DNA from: Streptomyces sp. YIM 130001
Lineage (GTDB): Bacteria > Actinomycetota > Actinomycetes > Streptomycetales > Streptomycetaceae
DNA length: 64,000 nt
Assembly (NCBI RefSeq): GCF_003574445.1
Contig: NZ_KZ984548.1
Location: forward strand, 361,013-425,012
Direction: 5' to 3'
Part shown: in pieces, positions 37,893-46,530 of the stretch
Position numbering within the stretch: the stretch's first letter is position 1
Layout: every line of letters starts with the position of its first letter
Notes under the pieces: generated by a model
The model's input: only the letters and a program-made list of their open reading frames with translations
Told to the model about the DNA's origin: nothing
Database searches by the model: none
Program-made: the position numbers and the translations under genes

Positions 37893-38718
37893 TCACTCTT
37901 GCTGTGCATGTTCGTAGTCCTCCGCGACGGATCGGATCAGTGCCAGCGAGTGCCGGTGGGACAGGGCGTCACCATGGCGTGCTCGTAGACGGCCTGGCAC
38001 CGGCCCACCAGGAGGGGACTTCGAGAACACGGCCTGTCTTGAGCCCTTCGACGTGGGCGACGGGCGGCAGATCGTCGAACCACATGAGGGAGACCACGCC
38101 TTCCAGGAGCGCGTGCGGACCCACCGTGAACGGCAGAACATGCACCCGGATCCGGCTCGACTCTCCCAACTGCGCGATGTGCCGCAGTTGTTCGCACATC
38201 ACAGCCGGGCCCCCGACGTGCCGTCGCAGTACCGCCTCAGCCAGCAGTGTCCAGACCACCGGTGACTTGAAGTCGCCCAGGATGCGGGCGCGTTGGAGCC
38301 GCGTGCCGACGAGCTTGTCACGCTCTTCAACGGTCTTGGGTGGGAAGCCGGAGGCGAGTACTTCGCGTGCGTAGGCCTCGGTCTGGAGGATGCCGGGCAC
38401 CAGGTTCGGCCCGTAGACCCGAATCGCCGTCGCCCGTTCCTCCAGGCGCAGCGCCTCGGCGAAGTGCTCCGCGACCGCGCCCTCGCCGCGGGTCGGCAGG
38501 AAGTTCTCCAGGACTCCGCCGGTGTCGAGGATGTGGTCGAGTCGTCGGGCGTCGTCGAGAGCGGGGCGGCGGCGGCCCGCTTCGAGATGGGCGATGTGCG
38601 TGCGCGAGATGACCGCACGCACGCTCAGCTCCCCTTGTGTGGGTCCGGCCGCCTCGCGGCGTCGGCGCAGCTCCTCGCCGTAACTGGTCCGGGAACCCGG
38701 GTTGTCCTCGATGGTCAT
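37893..38718 (-). pseudogene. XRE-family regulator (Scr1/BldB-locus type), two frameshifts
   Basis: The N-terminal part is intact: helix-turn-helix YGEELRRRREAAGPTQGEL near residue 12, then the conserved VYGPNLVPGILQTEAYAREV and RILGDFKSPVVWTLLAEAVL blocks, down to VEGLKTGRVLE. The expected end then continues in a second frame as PLLVGRCQAVYEHAM and in a third as GDALSHRHSLALIRSVAEDY, ending EHAQQE at 37893. Single-base losses at runs 38014-38017 (CCCC) and 37972-37973 (GG) would restore it. As given the frame stops at 37969. ATG 38718 is preceded by GGGGAG. These regulators pair with DUF397 antagonists. Confidence 0.8.
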
Positions 38719-38822
38719 GACGAACTCCCCGACTCCCCTGTGTGCCGGCGTATTTGTCACGCCGGGACCGCTGGCGAGCCCATCGATGCCGACCGCAATC
38801 TGTGGCCGCATCCCCACGGAGA

Positions 38823-39096
38823 GTGAGGGGAGGGGCTGTTGCGGCAGAGGTGGTGGAGGCGATGGGGGCGGCGGAAGTGCCTTACGGGGGAGGGGTGTTC
38901 GTCGTGCATGCCGGGTCCGACGTCCCTGGGTCGGGGAAAAGTCCTGGGCATCGAGGGGGAGTTGAGGCGCGTTCGCTTCGTGTACTTCGTGGCGACGATC
39001 GCCGCCCGCGGCCTGCGGCAGGCGTCCGGCCAGGAGGAGCGATGGGTCGGGGAGTGGCTGCGCGAGCGGGTGCGGCGCTACGGCGGGCGGTGGTGA
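38823..39096 (+). pseudogene. Possible small conserved protein split by a frameshift
   Basis: From GTG 38823 one frame reads VEAMGAAEVPYGGGVFVVHA and on to GSDVPGSGK; from about 38939 another continues VLGIEGELRRVRFVYFVATI to the stop, ending RERVRRYGGRW at 39096. A surplus base in the AAAA run at 38937-38940 would join them. The frame after the shift is codon-typical. I have a weak memory of such short Streptomyces proteins near XRE genes, divergently placed. The start and the single-gene reading are uncertain. Confidence 0.35.
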
Positions 39097-39142
39097 GAGG
39101 CAGACCGAAAGGCAGGGCGGCGTATCGGGACTGGGGTTCCTT

Positions 39143-39195
39143 TAACGGAAAGTACGTGTTAGCTTCTTGGTCGTAACGGAACTGTGCGCCCGTTA
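39143..39195. promoter_or_regulatory. TAACGG boxes upstream of the SDR gene
   Basis: TAACGG occurs at 39143-39148 and 39174-39179, with its complement CCGTTA at 39190-39195, in an AT-richer segment about 90-140 bases before the SDR start. The last two form an inverted pair around a 10-base spacer. Likely a regulator site and promoter for the SDR gene. Confidence 0.4.
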
Positions 39196-39282
39196 GCGAA
39201 GCGGCGGCGGGTGAAGTGCCCGCCGTCACGACCTCACCGGGCACCGCAGACCACCGCCCGCACCCCGCCCAGGAGCAAGACC

Positions 39283-40071
39283 ATGGATCTCCAGCTCACC
39301 GACAAGGTCGTCCTCGTCACCGGCGCCACGAGCGGCATCGGACGTGCCACCGCGCAGCTGCTCACCGGTGAGGGGGCCCATGTCGTAGCTGTCGCCCGCA
39401 ACGGCGGTGGCGCCGAAGTCCTGCCCGACCGGACCGAGTTCGTCCCTGCGGATCTGACGGATCCGTCCGCCGCCGAGCAGATCGTGGAGCGCGTACGGTC
39501 CACTCACGGCCGGCTCGACGGACTGGTCAACAACGCCGCCGCCCTCACTTCCCGGCCCGGCTTCGCCGCCATCGACGACGAGCAGTGGCACGCCACGTTC
39601 GAACTCAATCTGCATGCCGCCGTGCGCCTCACCCGGGCCGCACTGCCCCTGCTCCAGGACAACGCGGATGGCGCGAGCATCGTCCACGTGGCCAGCGAGA
39701 CTGCCAGGCTGCCCGACGCGACGATCGCCGACTACGCAGCCTCGAAGGCCGCCTTGCTGTCGGTCTCCAAGTCCCTCGCCGGGAGCCTCGGTTCGGTCGG
39801 CATCAGGTCCAACGTCGTCTCGCCCGGGCCCACCCGTACCGCCCTCTTCGACGCGCCCGGCGGCTTCGCCGAGCAGCTGGCCGAACGCTTCGGGCTGGCC
39901 GCCGACAAGGCCGTGGACCACTTCATCCAGGAGGAGCGCCGCCTGCCCACCGGGCGCATCGGCACCCCCGATCAGGTGGCCGACGTGATCGCGTACCTCC
40001 TCTCCCCGCGAGCCGCCCAGGTCACCGGCGCCGAATGGAGCGTCGACGGCGGCGCCCTGCGCCAACTCTGA
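39283..40071 (+). CDS. Short-chain dehydrogenase/reductase
   Basis: A 262-residue classical SDR with VLVTGATSGIGRATAQLL (NAD(P) loop, residues 9-26), NNAA, a catalytic Ser in IVHVASETAR and YAASK (Tyr-x-x-x-Lys) near residue 150. The end LLSPRAAQVTGAEWSVDGG is typical of FabG-like oxidoreductases. The substrate is not known. AGGAG lies 8 nt before ATG 39283. The upstream TAACGG repeats suggest specific control. Confidence 0.9.
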   Translation: MDLQLTDKVVLVTGATSGIGRATAQLLTGEGAHVVAVARNGGGAEVLPDRTEFVPADLTDPSAAEQIVERVRSTHGRLDGLVNNAAALTSRPGFAAIDDEQWHATFELNLHAAVRLTRAALPLLQDNADGASIVHVASETARLPDATIADYAASKAALLSVSKSLAGSLGSVGIRSNVVSPGPTRTALFDAPGGFAEQLAERFGLAADKAVDHFIQEERRLPTGRIGTPDQVADVIAYLLSPRAAQVTGAEWSVDGGALRQL

Positions 40072-40166
40072 GCCCGCCGCCCCGCCGAAGCCGCACCCGA
40101 ACCCGAACGCGCAACCCCGAAGTCAGCCCCGATCCCTGAACCACGTAGAAGAGGACCCCGCACCCC

Positions 40167-41468
40167 ATGCACACCCACACCCACACCCTCCGCCCCGCCC
40201 TCGCCCTGGCAGCCGCCTTCCTGCTGGCCTCGACCGCCACGAGCCCGGCCTCGGCCGCGTCCGCCGCTGCGGGCGGTACCCCCGCCGATCACGGCAGCCG
40301 GTCGCCCTGGACCGCCGCCTGGACCGCGCCCTCACAGCGTCCCAGTACCAGCTTCCGGGACAACTGGAGCGAGGAGGGCTTCCGCGACCACACCCTCCGC
40401 CAGGTCGTACGGGTCACGGCTCCCGGCGAGGAGATACGCATCCGCCTCTCCAACCGCTACGGAACCTCGCCCCTGCACATCACCGGCGCGACGGCGGCCC
40501 TGGCCGGCCGAGGAGCGGCAGAACGTCCAGGTACAGCAAAGGAGTTGACCTTCGGTGGAAGCCGATCCGCCACCGTGCCGGTCGGCGGTCGGCTGGCCGG
40601 CGACCCCGTCGCCCTGAGGACCGGCCGACTCCAGAAACTGACCGTCACCCTCTACCTCCGCGAGCGCACCGGTGCCGCCACCTTCCACGACCAGGCGTAC
40701 GCCACCAGTTACCGCGCCCGCGGCGACCGGCGGGCCGACAGCAGCGGGAAGCCGTTCACCGAGACCACCCAGTCGCTGTACTACCTGAGCGACGTCGAGG
40801 TGCGCGGCGCCGGGGACTCCCCTCGGCGTAAGGGCGGCATCGTCGCCTTCGGCGACTCGATCACCGACGGTTTCGGCTCCACGGCCGACGCGGACAAGCG
40901 CTGGCCGGACCAACTCGCGGAACGCCTGGCCGCGAAGGGCGAGCCTCGTCCCGTACTCAACTCCGGGATCGGCGGGAATCTCCTGCTCCACGACTCGTCC
41001 TGGTTCGGCGACAGTGCCTGGTCCCGCTTCGAGCGGGACGTCCTGGACAAGCCGGGGGTCGGGACAGTGGTGCTCCTCGAAGGTCTGAACGACATCGGGT
41101 TCAGTGAGGTCGACCTGACGACGTACAAGCCCAACCCGGCTGTATCCGTAGCTGAGTTGATAGAGCAGCAGCGCAGCCTCGTACGCCAGGCGCACCGCCG
41201 CGGAGTCGAGGTCGTCGGAGCCACCCTGCTGCCGATGAAGGGCGCCGAGTACTACAACGCCGCATCGGCCGCCAAGATCCGCGAGTTCAACAACTGGGTC
41301 CGGACGTCGGGGGAGTTCGACGCCGTGGTCGACCTCAACCGCGCACTCGCCGCACCGGACGACCCGGAGCGCCTCCACCCGGCGTACGACAGTGGCGACC
41401 ACAAGCACCCGAACGATGCGGGGTACGGCGCACTGGCCCGTGCGGTGGAGAGTGCACTGAGTGCCTGA
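40167..41468 (+). CDS. Secreted SGNH/GDSL-family hydrolase
   Basis: A 433-residue secreted esterase or lipase. The signal peptide ends near ASAASA (residue 35), and an N-terminal beta domain (~residues 45-210) precedes the SGNH fold: GGIVAFGDSITDGFGS (Ser nucleophile, block I), NSGIGGN (II), LEGLNDIG (III) and DHKHPNDAGY (V, with the Asp-His pair). It should act on acylated glycans, lipids or similar esters outside the cell. No ribosome site stands out before the ATG, though GAGGA lies about 14 nt upstream. It follows the SDR gene by 95 bases. Confidence 0.92.
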   Translation: MHTHTHTLRPALALAAAFLLASTATSPASAASAAAGGTPADHGSRSPWTAAWTAPSQRPSTSFRDNWSEEGFRDHTLRQVVRVTAPGEEIRIRLSNRYGTSPLHITGATAALAGRGAAERPGTAKELTFGGSRSATVPVGGRLAGDPVALRTGRLQKLTVTLYLRERTGAATFHDQAYATSYRARGDRRADSSGKPFTETTQSLYYLSDVEVRGAGDSPRRKGGIVAFGDSITDGFGSTADADKRWPDQLAERLAAKGEPRPVLNSGIGGNLLLHDSSWFGDSAWSRFERDVLDKPGVGTVVLLEGLNDIGFSEVDLTTYKPNPAVSVAELIEQQRSLVRQAHRRGVEVVGATLLPMKGAEYYNAASAAKIREFNNWVRTSGEFDAVVDLNRALAAPDDPERLHPAYDSGDHKHPNDAGYGALARAVESALSA

Positions 41469-41530
41469 ACTGCCGCCCCCGAAGGGGCACTTCGCGGAGT
41501 CCTGATCCGTCCCTGCCCGGCAGGGGCGGA

Positions 41531-42199
41531 TCAGGCGCCGGTGTCCTTGAGGTGGGCGAGCGAGGTGATGACGCGGTCGGCGATCCCCTCCGGCCACGGG
41601 AACGAGGCGCTGACGGCGCGCTGGTGGGCGAGTCCGTGCAGGCCCACCCACAGGGCCACCGCGTCGGCGGACGCGTCGGTGCTGGTGGACTCGCCCGCTT
41701 CGACGCAGTCGGAGAGGGCGTCGACGAGGATCTGCATGCTGTCCATGCCGAGGGTGCTGAGGTCCTGCTCGGACAGGGAGCTGTCGGTCAGGTCCGGGAT
41801 CCACAGTCCGCCGAACATGGTGCGGTAGCGCTGCGGATGGAGCTGGGCGAACTCGAGATACGCCTCGCAGACGGCGTACAGACGTCGCCGCGGGGCGTCG
41901 CCCGCCTCTTCGACTGCCGTGCGCAGGCTGGTGATCAGTCCGGTGAACTCCTGGCGGACGACGGCCAGCATGATGGCCGGCTGGTCGGGGAAGTGCGGGT
42001 AGATCGAGGGCGCGGCGATGCCGACCTTGCGGGCGACCGACCGGAGGGTGATGGCGCGTTCGTCGCCCGTCTCGTCGAGGAGTTCCATCGCCGCCGCGAC
42101 GATGTCCTCGCGCAGGCGCCCTCCCTCGCCGCGTCGGTTGCGTGCACGTGCGCGGGGTCGGGTGGGCGTTGGCGCGTCGGCCGTTCCGGTGTGTTCCAT
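41531..42199 (-). CDS. TetR-family regulator
   Basis: A 222-residue repressor with a basic N-terminal arm and the helix-turn-helix LRSVARKVGIAAPSIYPHFP near residues 52-71; the TetR_C domain contains LEFAQLHPQRYRTMFGGLWI. It is divergent from the medium-chain oxidoreductase gene, and the spacer contains tandem palindromes that should be its operators. TAAGTT sits 6 nt before the ATG, suggesting a leaderless transcript. Confidence 0.9.
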   Translation of the reverse strand: MEHTGTADAPTPTRPRARARNRRGEGGRLREDIVAAAMELLDETGDERAITLRSVARKVGIAAPSIYPHFPDQPAIMLAVVRQEFTGLITSLRTAVEEAGDAPRRRLYAVCEAYLEFAQLHPQRYRTMFGGLWIPDLTDSSLSEQDLSTLGMDSMQILVDALSDCVEAGESTSTDASADAVALWVGLHGLAHQRAVSASFPWPEGIADRVITSLAHLKDTGA

Positions 42200-42252
42200 G
42201 CTGTCAACTTACACCGTGAAGTTTATTGCGGCACTCCCTTGCGCCCGCTCGA

Positions 42253-42280
42253 CTTACGGCCGTAGTCTTACGGCCGTAAG
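42253..42280. promoter_or_regulatory. Tandem TetR operators between the divergent TetR and oxidoreductase genes
   Basis: CTTACGGCCGTAAG at 42267-42280 is a perfect 14-base palindrome, immediately preceded by CTTACGGCCGTAGT (42253-42266), the same sequence with a damaged right end. They lie 30-57 bases upstream of the oxidoreductase ATG, where a repressor would block transcription. Confidence 0.7.
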
Positions 42281-42309
42281 TTAATGGGCATCGCACCGAG
42301 GAGTACGCC

Positions 42310-43893
42310 ATGGACGCCATGAACGCCGCGAAAGGCACCGCCGTCATCACCGCCACCGAGATCGTGCTCCCCGGGGAGGTCGAGCCGGAGGGGCTGGAGT
42401 CCCGGACCCGCGAGCTGCCTGCGCCGGAGCAGGGGCAGGTCGTGCTGCGGATGGATGCGACGGGCGTCTCGTTCGCCGAGCAGCAGATGCGCCTGGGGAC
42501 GTACTTCGACCAGCCGCCGTTCCCCTTCGTGCCGGGCTACGACCTGGTGGGTACGGCCGTCGCGGCCGGACCCGGTGTGGACGCCGGACTGGTCGGCCGC
42601 CGGTTCGCCGCGGTCACCAAAGTGGGCGCGTGGGCCAGTCACTTGACGGTCGATGCCGCGGACCTGATGCCGGTGCCGGACGGCGTGGACGCGGCGGGCG
42701 CGGCGACCGTGGTCGTCAACGGGATCACCGCCTGGCAGATGCTCCACCGCACGGCCGAGGTCCGTGCCGGCGGCACGATCGTGGTCCTGGGCGCCAACGG
42801 CGGAGTCGGCTCCACCCTTGTACAGCTGGCACGGCACGCCGGCCTCACGGTGATCGGCACGGCCTCGGAGCGCCACCACGAGGCGGTGCGTGCCCTGGGT
42901 GCGACACCGGTCGACTACCGCGACCCGGACATGTACGCCCGTATCCGGGAGTTGGCGCCGGACGGCGTGGACGCGGTCTTCGACCATGTCGGCGGTGCGG
43001 GAGTGGAGGAGTCGTGGCGGCTGCTGCGCAAGGGCGGCACGCTCGTCTCCTACGGCTCGGCGGCGTCGAAGGGCGACAAGGGCAACTCGCAACTGCCGGT
43101 CCTGAAGCTCTTCGGACGGCTCGCGGCGTGGAACAGCCTGCCGAACGGCAGGAGCGCCCACTTCTACAACCTCTGGGCGGGCAAGCGGCGTTGCCGCGCC
43201 TCCTGGCAGCGGCGGATGAGTGAGGACCTCACCCAGGTCCTGCGGTTGATGGCCGACGGCTCCTTCGTCCCGCAGATCGCCGCCCGGATCCCGCTGGCCG
43301 ACGCCGCCTCGGCGCTGGCGCTGGCCGAGTCCCGCACCGTCACCGGCAAGGTCGTCATCGTTCCCGGGGTCTGGCGCTGTGTCGTCCCGACTCGCCCTGT
43401 TCTGAAGCCTGTTCTGAAGCCTGTTCCGAAGCCGGTTCCGAAGCCTGCGCCGAAGCCTGTTCCGGCCCTCGTGCCGCACTCGGCTCCGAGTCCCGCCCCG
43501 ACGCCCGTACCGATCACCCGGAGGTTCCCGCCATGTCCGTCGCCGCTCCCACCGCTCCCGCCGCCCCGATCGTCACCAGCACCGTCACGCCGGTCCGCAC
43601 GCCGGGCGAGGTCGACAACCGCGCGACGTACATCAGCTTCGGTCTCGCCTACGTGCTCGGCCACGGCTCCGCGGCCGTCTCCGCCGGCGACGCCCCGCTG
43701 CTCGACCTGCCGGGCTGGCTGCCGCCGGCCCTGCTCGGCGCGGGTCTCGCCCTCGGCACCGTCCGGGCCACGCTCGCCGCCCTGCGCGCCCAGCGCACCG
43801 CCACCGACCCCCGTGACGTCCTCTCGGGCAAGCTGCTCGGCGCCGCCTGGATCACCGGCTTCGCCGCCCTCTTCCTCGCCATCACCGGCCTGA
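42310..43893 (+). CDS. Medium-chain zinc-independent oxidoreductase (quinone/enoyl reductase type) with aberrant C-terminal read-through
   Basis: The first ~355 residues are a complete MDR: PGYDLVGTAVAAGPGVDAGL in the GroES-like part, VVLGANGGVGSTLVQLARHA for NADPH binding, and the usual end TVTGKVVIVP. No zinc ligands are seen, as in quinone oxidoreductases. The frame then runs on through a 12-base repeat (KPVL/KPVP units) and 361 bases into the next gene in a different frame, giving 527 residues, the last ~120 being a shadow of that gene. The true stop was probably lost by mutation. GAGGAG precedes ATG 42310, and the palindromes upstream place it under the TetR protein. Confidence 0.8.
   Translation: MDAMNAAKGTAVITATEIVLPGEVEPEGLESRTRELPAPEQGQVVLRMDATGVSFAEQQMRLGTYFDQPPFPFVPGYDLVGTAVAAGPGVDAGLVGRRFAAVTKVGAWASHLTVDAADLMPVPDGVDAAGAATVVVNGITAWQMLHRTAEVRAGGTIVVLGANGGVGSTLVQLARHAGLTVIGTASERHHEAVRALGATPVDYRDPDMYARIRELAPDGVDAVFDHVGGAGVEESWRLLRKGGTLVSYGSAASKGDKGNSQLPVLKLFGRLAAWNSLPNGRSAHFYNLWAGKRRCRASWQRRMSEDLTQVLRLMADGSFVPQIAARIPLADAASALALAESRTVTGKVVIVPGVWRCVVPTRPVLKPVLKPVPKPVPKPAPKPVPALVPHSAPSPAPTPVPITRRFPPCPSPLPPLPPPRSSPAPSRRSARRARSTTARRTSASVSPTCSATAPRPSPPATPRCSTCRAGCRRPCSARVSPSAPSGPRSPPCAPSAPPPTPVTSSRASCSAPPGSPASPPSSSPSPA
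43396..43467 (+). repeat. Six 12-bp tandem units in the oxidoreductase 3' extension
   Basis: Units CCTGTTCTGAAG, CCTGTTCCGAAG, CCGGTTCCGAAG, CCTGCGCCGAAG and CCTGTTCCGGCC repeat without interruption, encoding Lys-Pro-Val-Leu/Pro. They lie just after the natural end of the MDR domain. Confidence 0.85.
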
Positions 43894-44171
43894 CCTCCGC
43901 CCTCGGTGACCCCGACCTGCAGGCCATGCTCTGGCCCACCGGATCCGGCCTCATCGTCGGCCTCCTCTACGTCGCCGAGGGCGCCCAGCGCCGGAACCTC
44001 CTGCACTACGGCCTCGGCACCTGGCTCGCCCTCACCTCCACGGGCGCCCTCCTCGCCGGCAGCACCGGCCTCTACTGGGTCCTCACCCTCGCCGGAGGCG
44101 GCGCCTACGCCGTCGCCACCCGCCTCGAGCGCCGCCGCCTCGCTGCTTCCGGGGGCCGTACCCAAAGGTGA
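43533..44171 (+). CDS. Multispan membrane protein of unknown function
   Basis: A 212-residue protein with about five to six hydrophobic segments; ALLGAGLALGTVRATLAALR and LLGAAWITGFAALFLAITGL are examples. I do not recognise a family. GGAGG lies 8 nt before ATG 43533, and the frame has normal codon use, so this is the real gene in the region also crossed by the oxidoreductase read-through. It is probably co-transcribed with the oxidoreductase, hence TetR-controlled, and is followed by a strong hairpin. Confidence 0.8.
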   Translation: MSVAAPTAPAAPIVTSTVTPVRTPGEVDNRATYISFGLAYVLGHGSAAVSAGDAPLLDLPGWLPPALLGAGLALGTVRATLAALRAQRTATDPRDVLSGKLLGAAWITGFAALFLAITGLTSALGDPDLQAMLWPTGSGLIVGLLYVAEGAQRRNLLHYGLGTWLALTSTGALLAGSTGLYWVLTLAGGGAYAVATRLERRRLAASGGRTQR

Positions 44172-44234
44172 GGCCGTCGCCTCTGCCGGGTGGAGCATCC
44201 GGGGAACGGCCCGTGAGCGGGCCTCGCGACGGGA

Positions 44235-44290
44235 GAAAGGCCTCCGCGGCCGACGTGGACCACCAGGTCCGTCGGCCACCGGGGCCTTTC
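44235..44290 (+). terminator. Long hairpin terminator after the membrane-protein gene
   Basis: GAAAGGCC (44235-44242) pairs with GGCCTTTC (44283-44290), and inside it GGCCGAC and GGACC pair with GGTCC and GTCGGCC around an ACCA loop. It lies ~65 bases after the gene end. Confidence 0.8.
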
Positions 44291-44722
44291 CGTCGTCTGT
44301 AGGCGCGCACGAAGGGGGCAGGGCGCCGGAGCCGGGGTGCGGCCGGGCTCGGCACAGCGCGTCGGGCACAGCACACCGGCCCCGGCCGGGACAGATGGGA
44401 TACCGGAATGGGTGTACGTGCCAGAGGCGAACGGCCGGGGCCGCCACCCCCCACAGGAGAGGCCCCGACCGTCGCACGGGACGGGTCGCGCGGCGACCCG
44501 TACTTACCTCAGCGCCGGGCATGCGTTTTCTGTCACACCGCGGTACGTCACGTGATGGTTGCACGTTGTACAAACATGGACGCGGGTGCCCGTCGGCCCG
44601 TAGCGTTCTGCTTCGCGCCGGGTTGACCACGGGCATGTGGCAGCCACCAGAGATCGATCAGGACGGCGAATCCCGGAGCCGTGGACCGCGGCGCCGGCCG
44701 AGGGGCAAGGGGGGCGCGCGCA
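44291..44722 (+). other. Leader region of the ECF sigma gene
   Basis: About 430 bases without a convincing gene. It holds a short hairpin CGGGTCGC-GCG-GCGACCCG at 44482-44500 and an 8-base palindrome TTGTACAA at 44566-44573 inside GTTGTACAAAC, possibly a regulator or promoter element. I could not match a known riboswitch. Confidence 0.45.
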
Positions 44723-45376
44723 GTGCTGGGGGAGGACGCGGAGCTGACCGCCGCGGTGCTCGCTGCACAGGACGGGGACGAGGCATCCTTCCGTCTGGTG
44801 TACCGCGCAGTGCACCCGCGGTTGCTCGGCTATGTACGCACACTCGTCGGTGACATCGACGCCGAGGACGTGGCGTCGGAGGCGTGGCTGCAGATCGCGC
44901 GCGACCTGGAGCGGTTCAGCGGCGACGCCGACCGGTTCCGCGGCTGGACGGCACGGATAGCCCGCAACAGGGCCCTCGATCACATACGCATGCGCGGCCG
45001 CCGCCCCGCGGTCGGCGGCGACGAGGAGGAGCTGACCGGCAAGCCCGGTCACGCCGACACCGCCGGTGAGGCCATGGAGGCGCTGGCCACCGGCGACACC
45101 ATGGCGCTCATCGCGCAGCTCCCGCAGGACCAGGCCGAGGCCGTGGTGCTGCGGGTGGTGATGGGTCTGGACGCGAAGAGTGCCGCGAAGGCCTTGGGCA
45201 AGCGCCCCGGAGCCGTGCGTACGGCCGCCCACCGGGGACTGAAACGACTGGCGGAACTGCTCGGCGGGCACGACGAGATGCTCGGTGTCGTACCGCCGCA
45301 ACGGGGACACCGCGGACGCACCGCGAGCTCCGCGGGTGTGACGGAATCGCGGATGCGGACGCAGAAGGACATGTGA
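44723..45376 (+). CDS. ECF-family RNA polymerase sigma factor
   Basis: A 217-residue sigma factor. Region 2: RLVYRAVHPRLLGYVRTLVG, DAEDVASEAWLQIARDLERF and FRGWTARIARNRALDHIRMR; region 4: LPQDQAEAVVLRVVMGLDAK, then KRPGAVRTAAHRGLKRLAEL. GTG 44723 is preferred over GTG 44681 because an AAGGGGGG stretch precedes it and the extra residues are basic filler. The next gene starts within its stop codon (TGATG), so the pair is translationally coupled; the partner likely controls it. Confidence 0.9.
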   Translation: MLGEDAELTAAVLAAQDGDEASFRLVYRAVHPRLLGYVRTLVGDIDAEDVASEAWLQIARDLERFSGDADRFRGWTARIARNRALDHIRMRGRRPAVGGDEEELTGKPGHADTAGEAMEALATGDTMALIAQLPQDQAEAVVLRVVMGLDAKSAAKALGKRPGAVRTAAHRGLKRLAELLGGHDEMLGVVPPQRGHRGRTASSAGVTESRMRTQKDM

Positions 45377-46386
45377 TGGCCGACGAGCGCTTTAAGTGGC
45401 TGGACGAGGACGTGGCAGAGCAGCTGCTGCGTGGTGAGCCCCTCGACGCCGTCGACGACGACGCACACGCGCGTGCCGGCCGACTGTCCTCGGTCCTGGG
45501 CGCGGCCCGCGCGGCGCACCACCCGCAGCACGAGGAACTCCCCGGTGAAGAAGCCGCGGTCGCCGCCTTCCGGCAGGCGACCGGGGCGAGTGGCGCCACG
45601 GTCCGCGGGGGCGGCGCCACGGTGGCTGCCGTACGTGTCGCGGGCGGGCGCGGGCGGCCCACGACGTCGCGCTGGGGCCGTCCGGTCCGCTTCGGCCTGG
45701 CCGCGACGCTCGCCGCATGCACGCTCGGCGGGGTCGCGATGGCGGCGGGTGCGGGCGTGATCCCCACGCCGTTCGGCGGTCGGTCCGAGCCGGGACCCGC
45801 GTCCTCGGTGTCCGCGGTCGCCACACCGCCCGACCCGCTGTCCTCGCCGTCCACGGACCCGTCCGAGCCCGGGATCGCCGGCTCCGGAACGCCGGAACCG
45901 GACGACGAGGAGCAGGACGAGGACCGTCCGAGAACCGACGGCGGGCACCCGTCCGAGGGTGACCACCACAAGCCGCCGCAGGACGACGGCGATCAGCCGT
46001 CCACCGGCGGCGGACGCGATCAGTGGTCCCCTGGCGAGTGGTACGAGCAGGCGGTCGACGCCTGCCGCGACCACCGCGCGGGCCGGCCGCTCGAGCCGAG
46101 CATCCAGCGGAAGCTGGAGAAGGCGGCGAAGAGCTCCGCCGACGTGAAGCGGTTCTGCGACCGGCTGCTCGACCGCGACGGCGGCCAGAGCGGCGGAAGC
46201 GGCGAGCACCGGCCCGGCGACGGCCAGGACGACGGCGACGACTCCGACGGGGACGGCGCGAGCGGTAAGCCGACCGAGCCGGGCGACGACCCGTCGTCCT
46301 CCGACGCCCCCGACCCGCCGGCCGGCTTCGCGCCGCCCGCCGACAAGACGCCGTCCCCGTCCGCCACGAGCTCTCCGAAGGGCTGA
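45376..46386 (+). CDS. Membrane protein coupled to the ECF sigma factor (putative anti-sigma)
   Basis: A 336-residue protein. Residues 1-85 are a soluble domain (FKWLDEDVAEQLLRGEPLD, then GARAAHHPQHEELPGEEAAV), followed by a basic stretch and a single membrane segment FGLAATLAACTLGGVAMAAG near 115-134. The rest is disordered and acidic or Pro/Ser-rich, with one folded patch EWYEQAVDACRDHRAGRPLE. No zinc anti-sigma motif is visible. Start overlap with the sigma gene and the topology suggest an anti-sigma role. Confidence 0.75.
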   Translation: MADERFKWLDEDVAEQLLRGEPLDAVDDDAHARAGRLSSVLGAARAAHHPQHEELPGEEAAVAAFRQATGASGATVRGGGATVAAVRVAGGRGRPTTSRWGRPVRFGLAATLAACTLGGVAMAAGAGVIPTPFGGRSEPGPASSVSAVATPPDPLSSPSTDPSEPGIAGSGTPEPDDEEQDEDRPRTDGGHPSEGDHHKPPQDDGDQPSTGGGRDQWSPGEWYEQAVDACRDHRAGRPLEPSIQRKLEKAAKSSADVKRFCDRLLDRDGGQSGGSGEHRPGDGQDDGDDSDGDGASGKPTEPGDDPSSSDAPDPPAGFAPPADKTPSPSATSSPKG

Positions 46387-46530
46387 TCGGGCGCTCCGCG
46401 GAACGCGATCCGCGCTCGTCGTACTGGGGTGTAACACTCTCGAAGACACCGGCGCAGTAATGAGTGAGCCGACTGGTCATCGGCCCGCACGAGCCGGGGT
46501 TCCCCCCGTACCCACGGCTCTGTGCAGTTG

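Noticed and set aside
44291..44722. A riboswitch (ydaO or other) upstream of the ECF gene
   Set aside because: Hairpins are present but no consensus core could be matched by eye.
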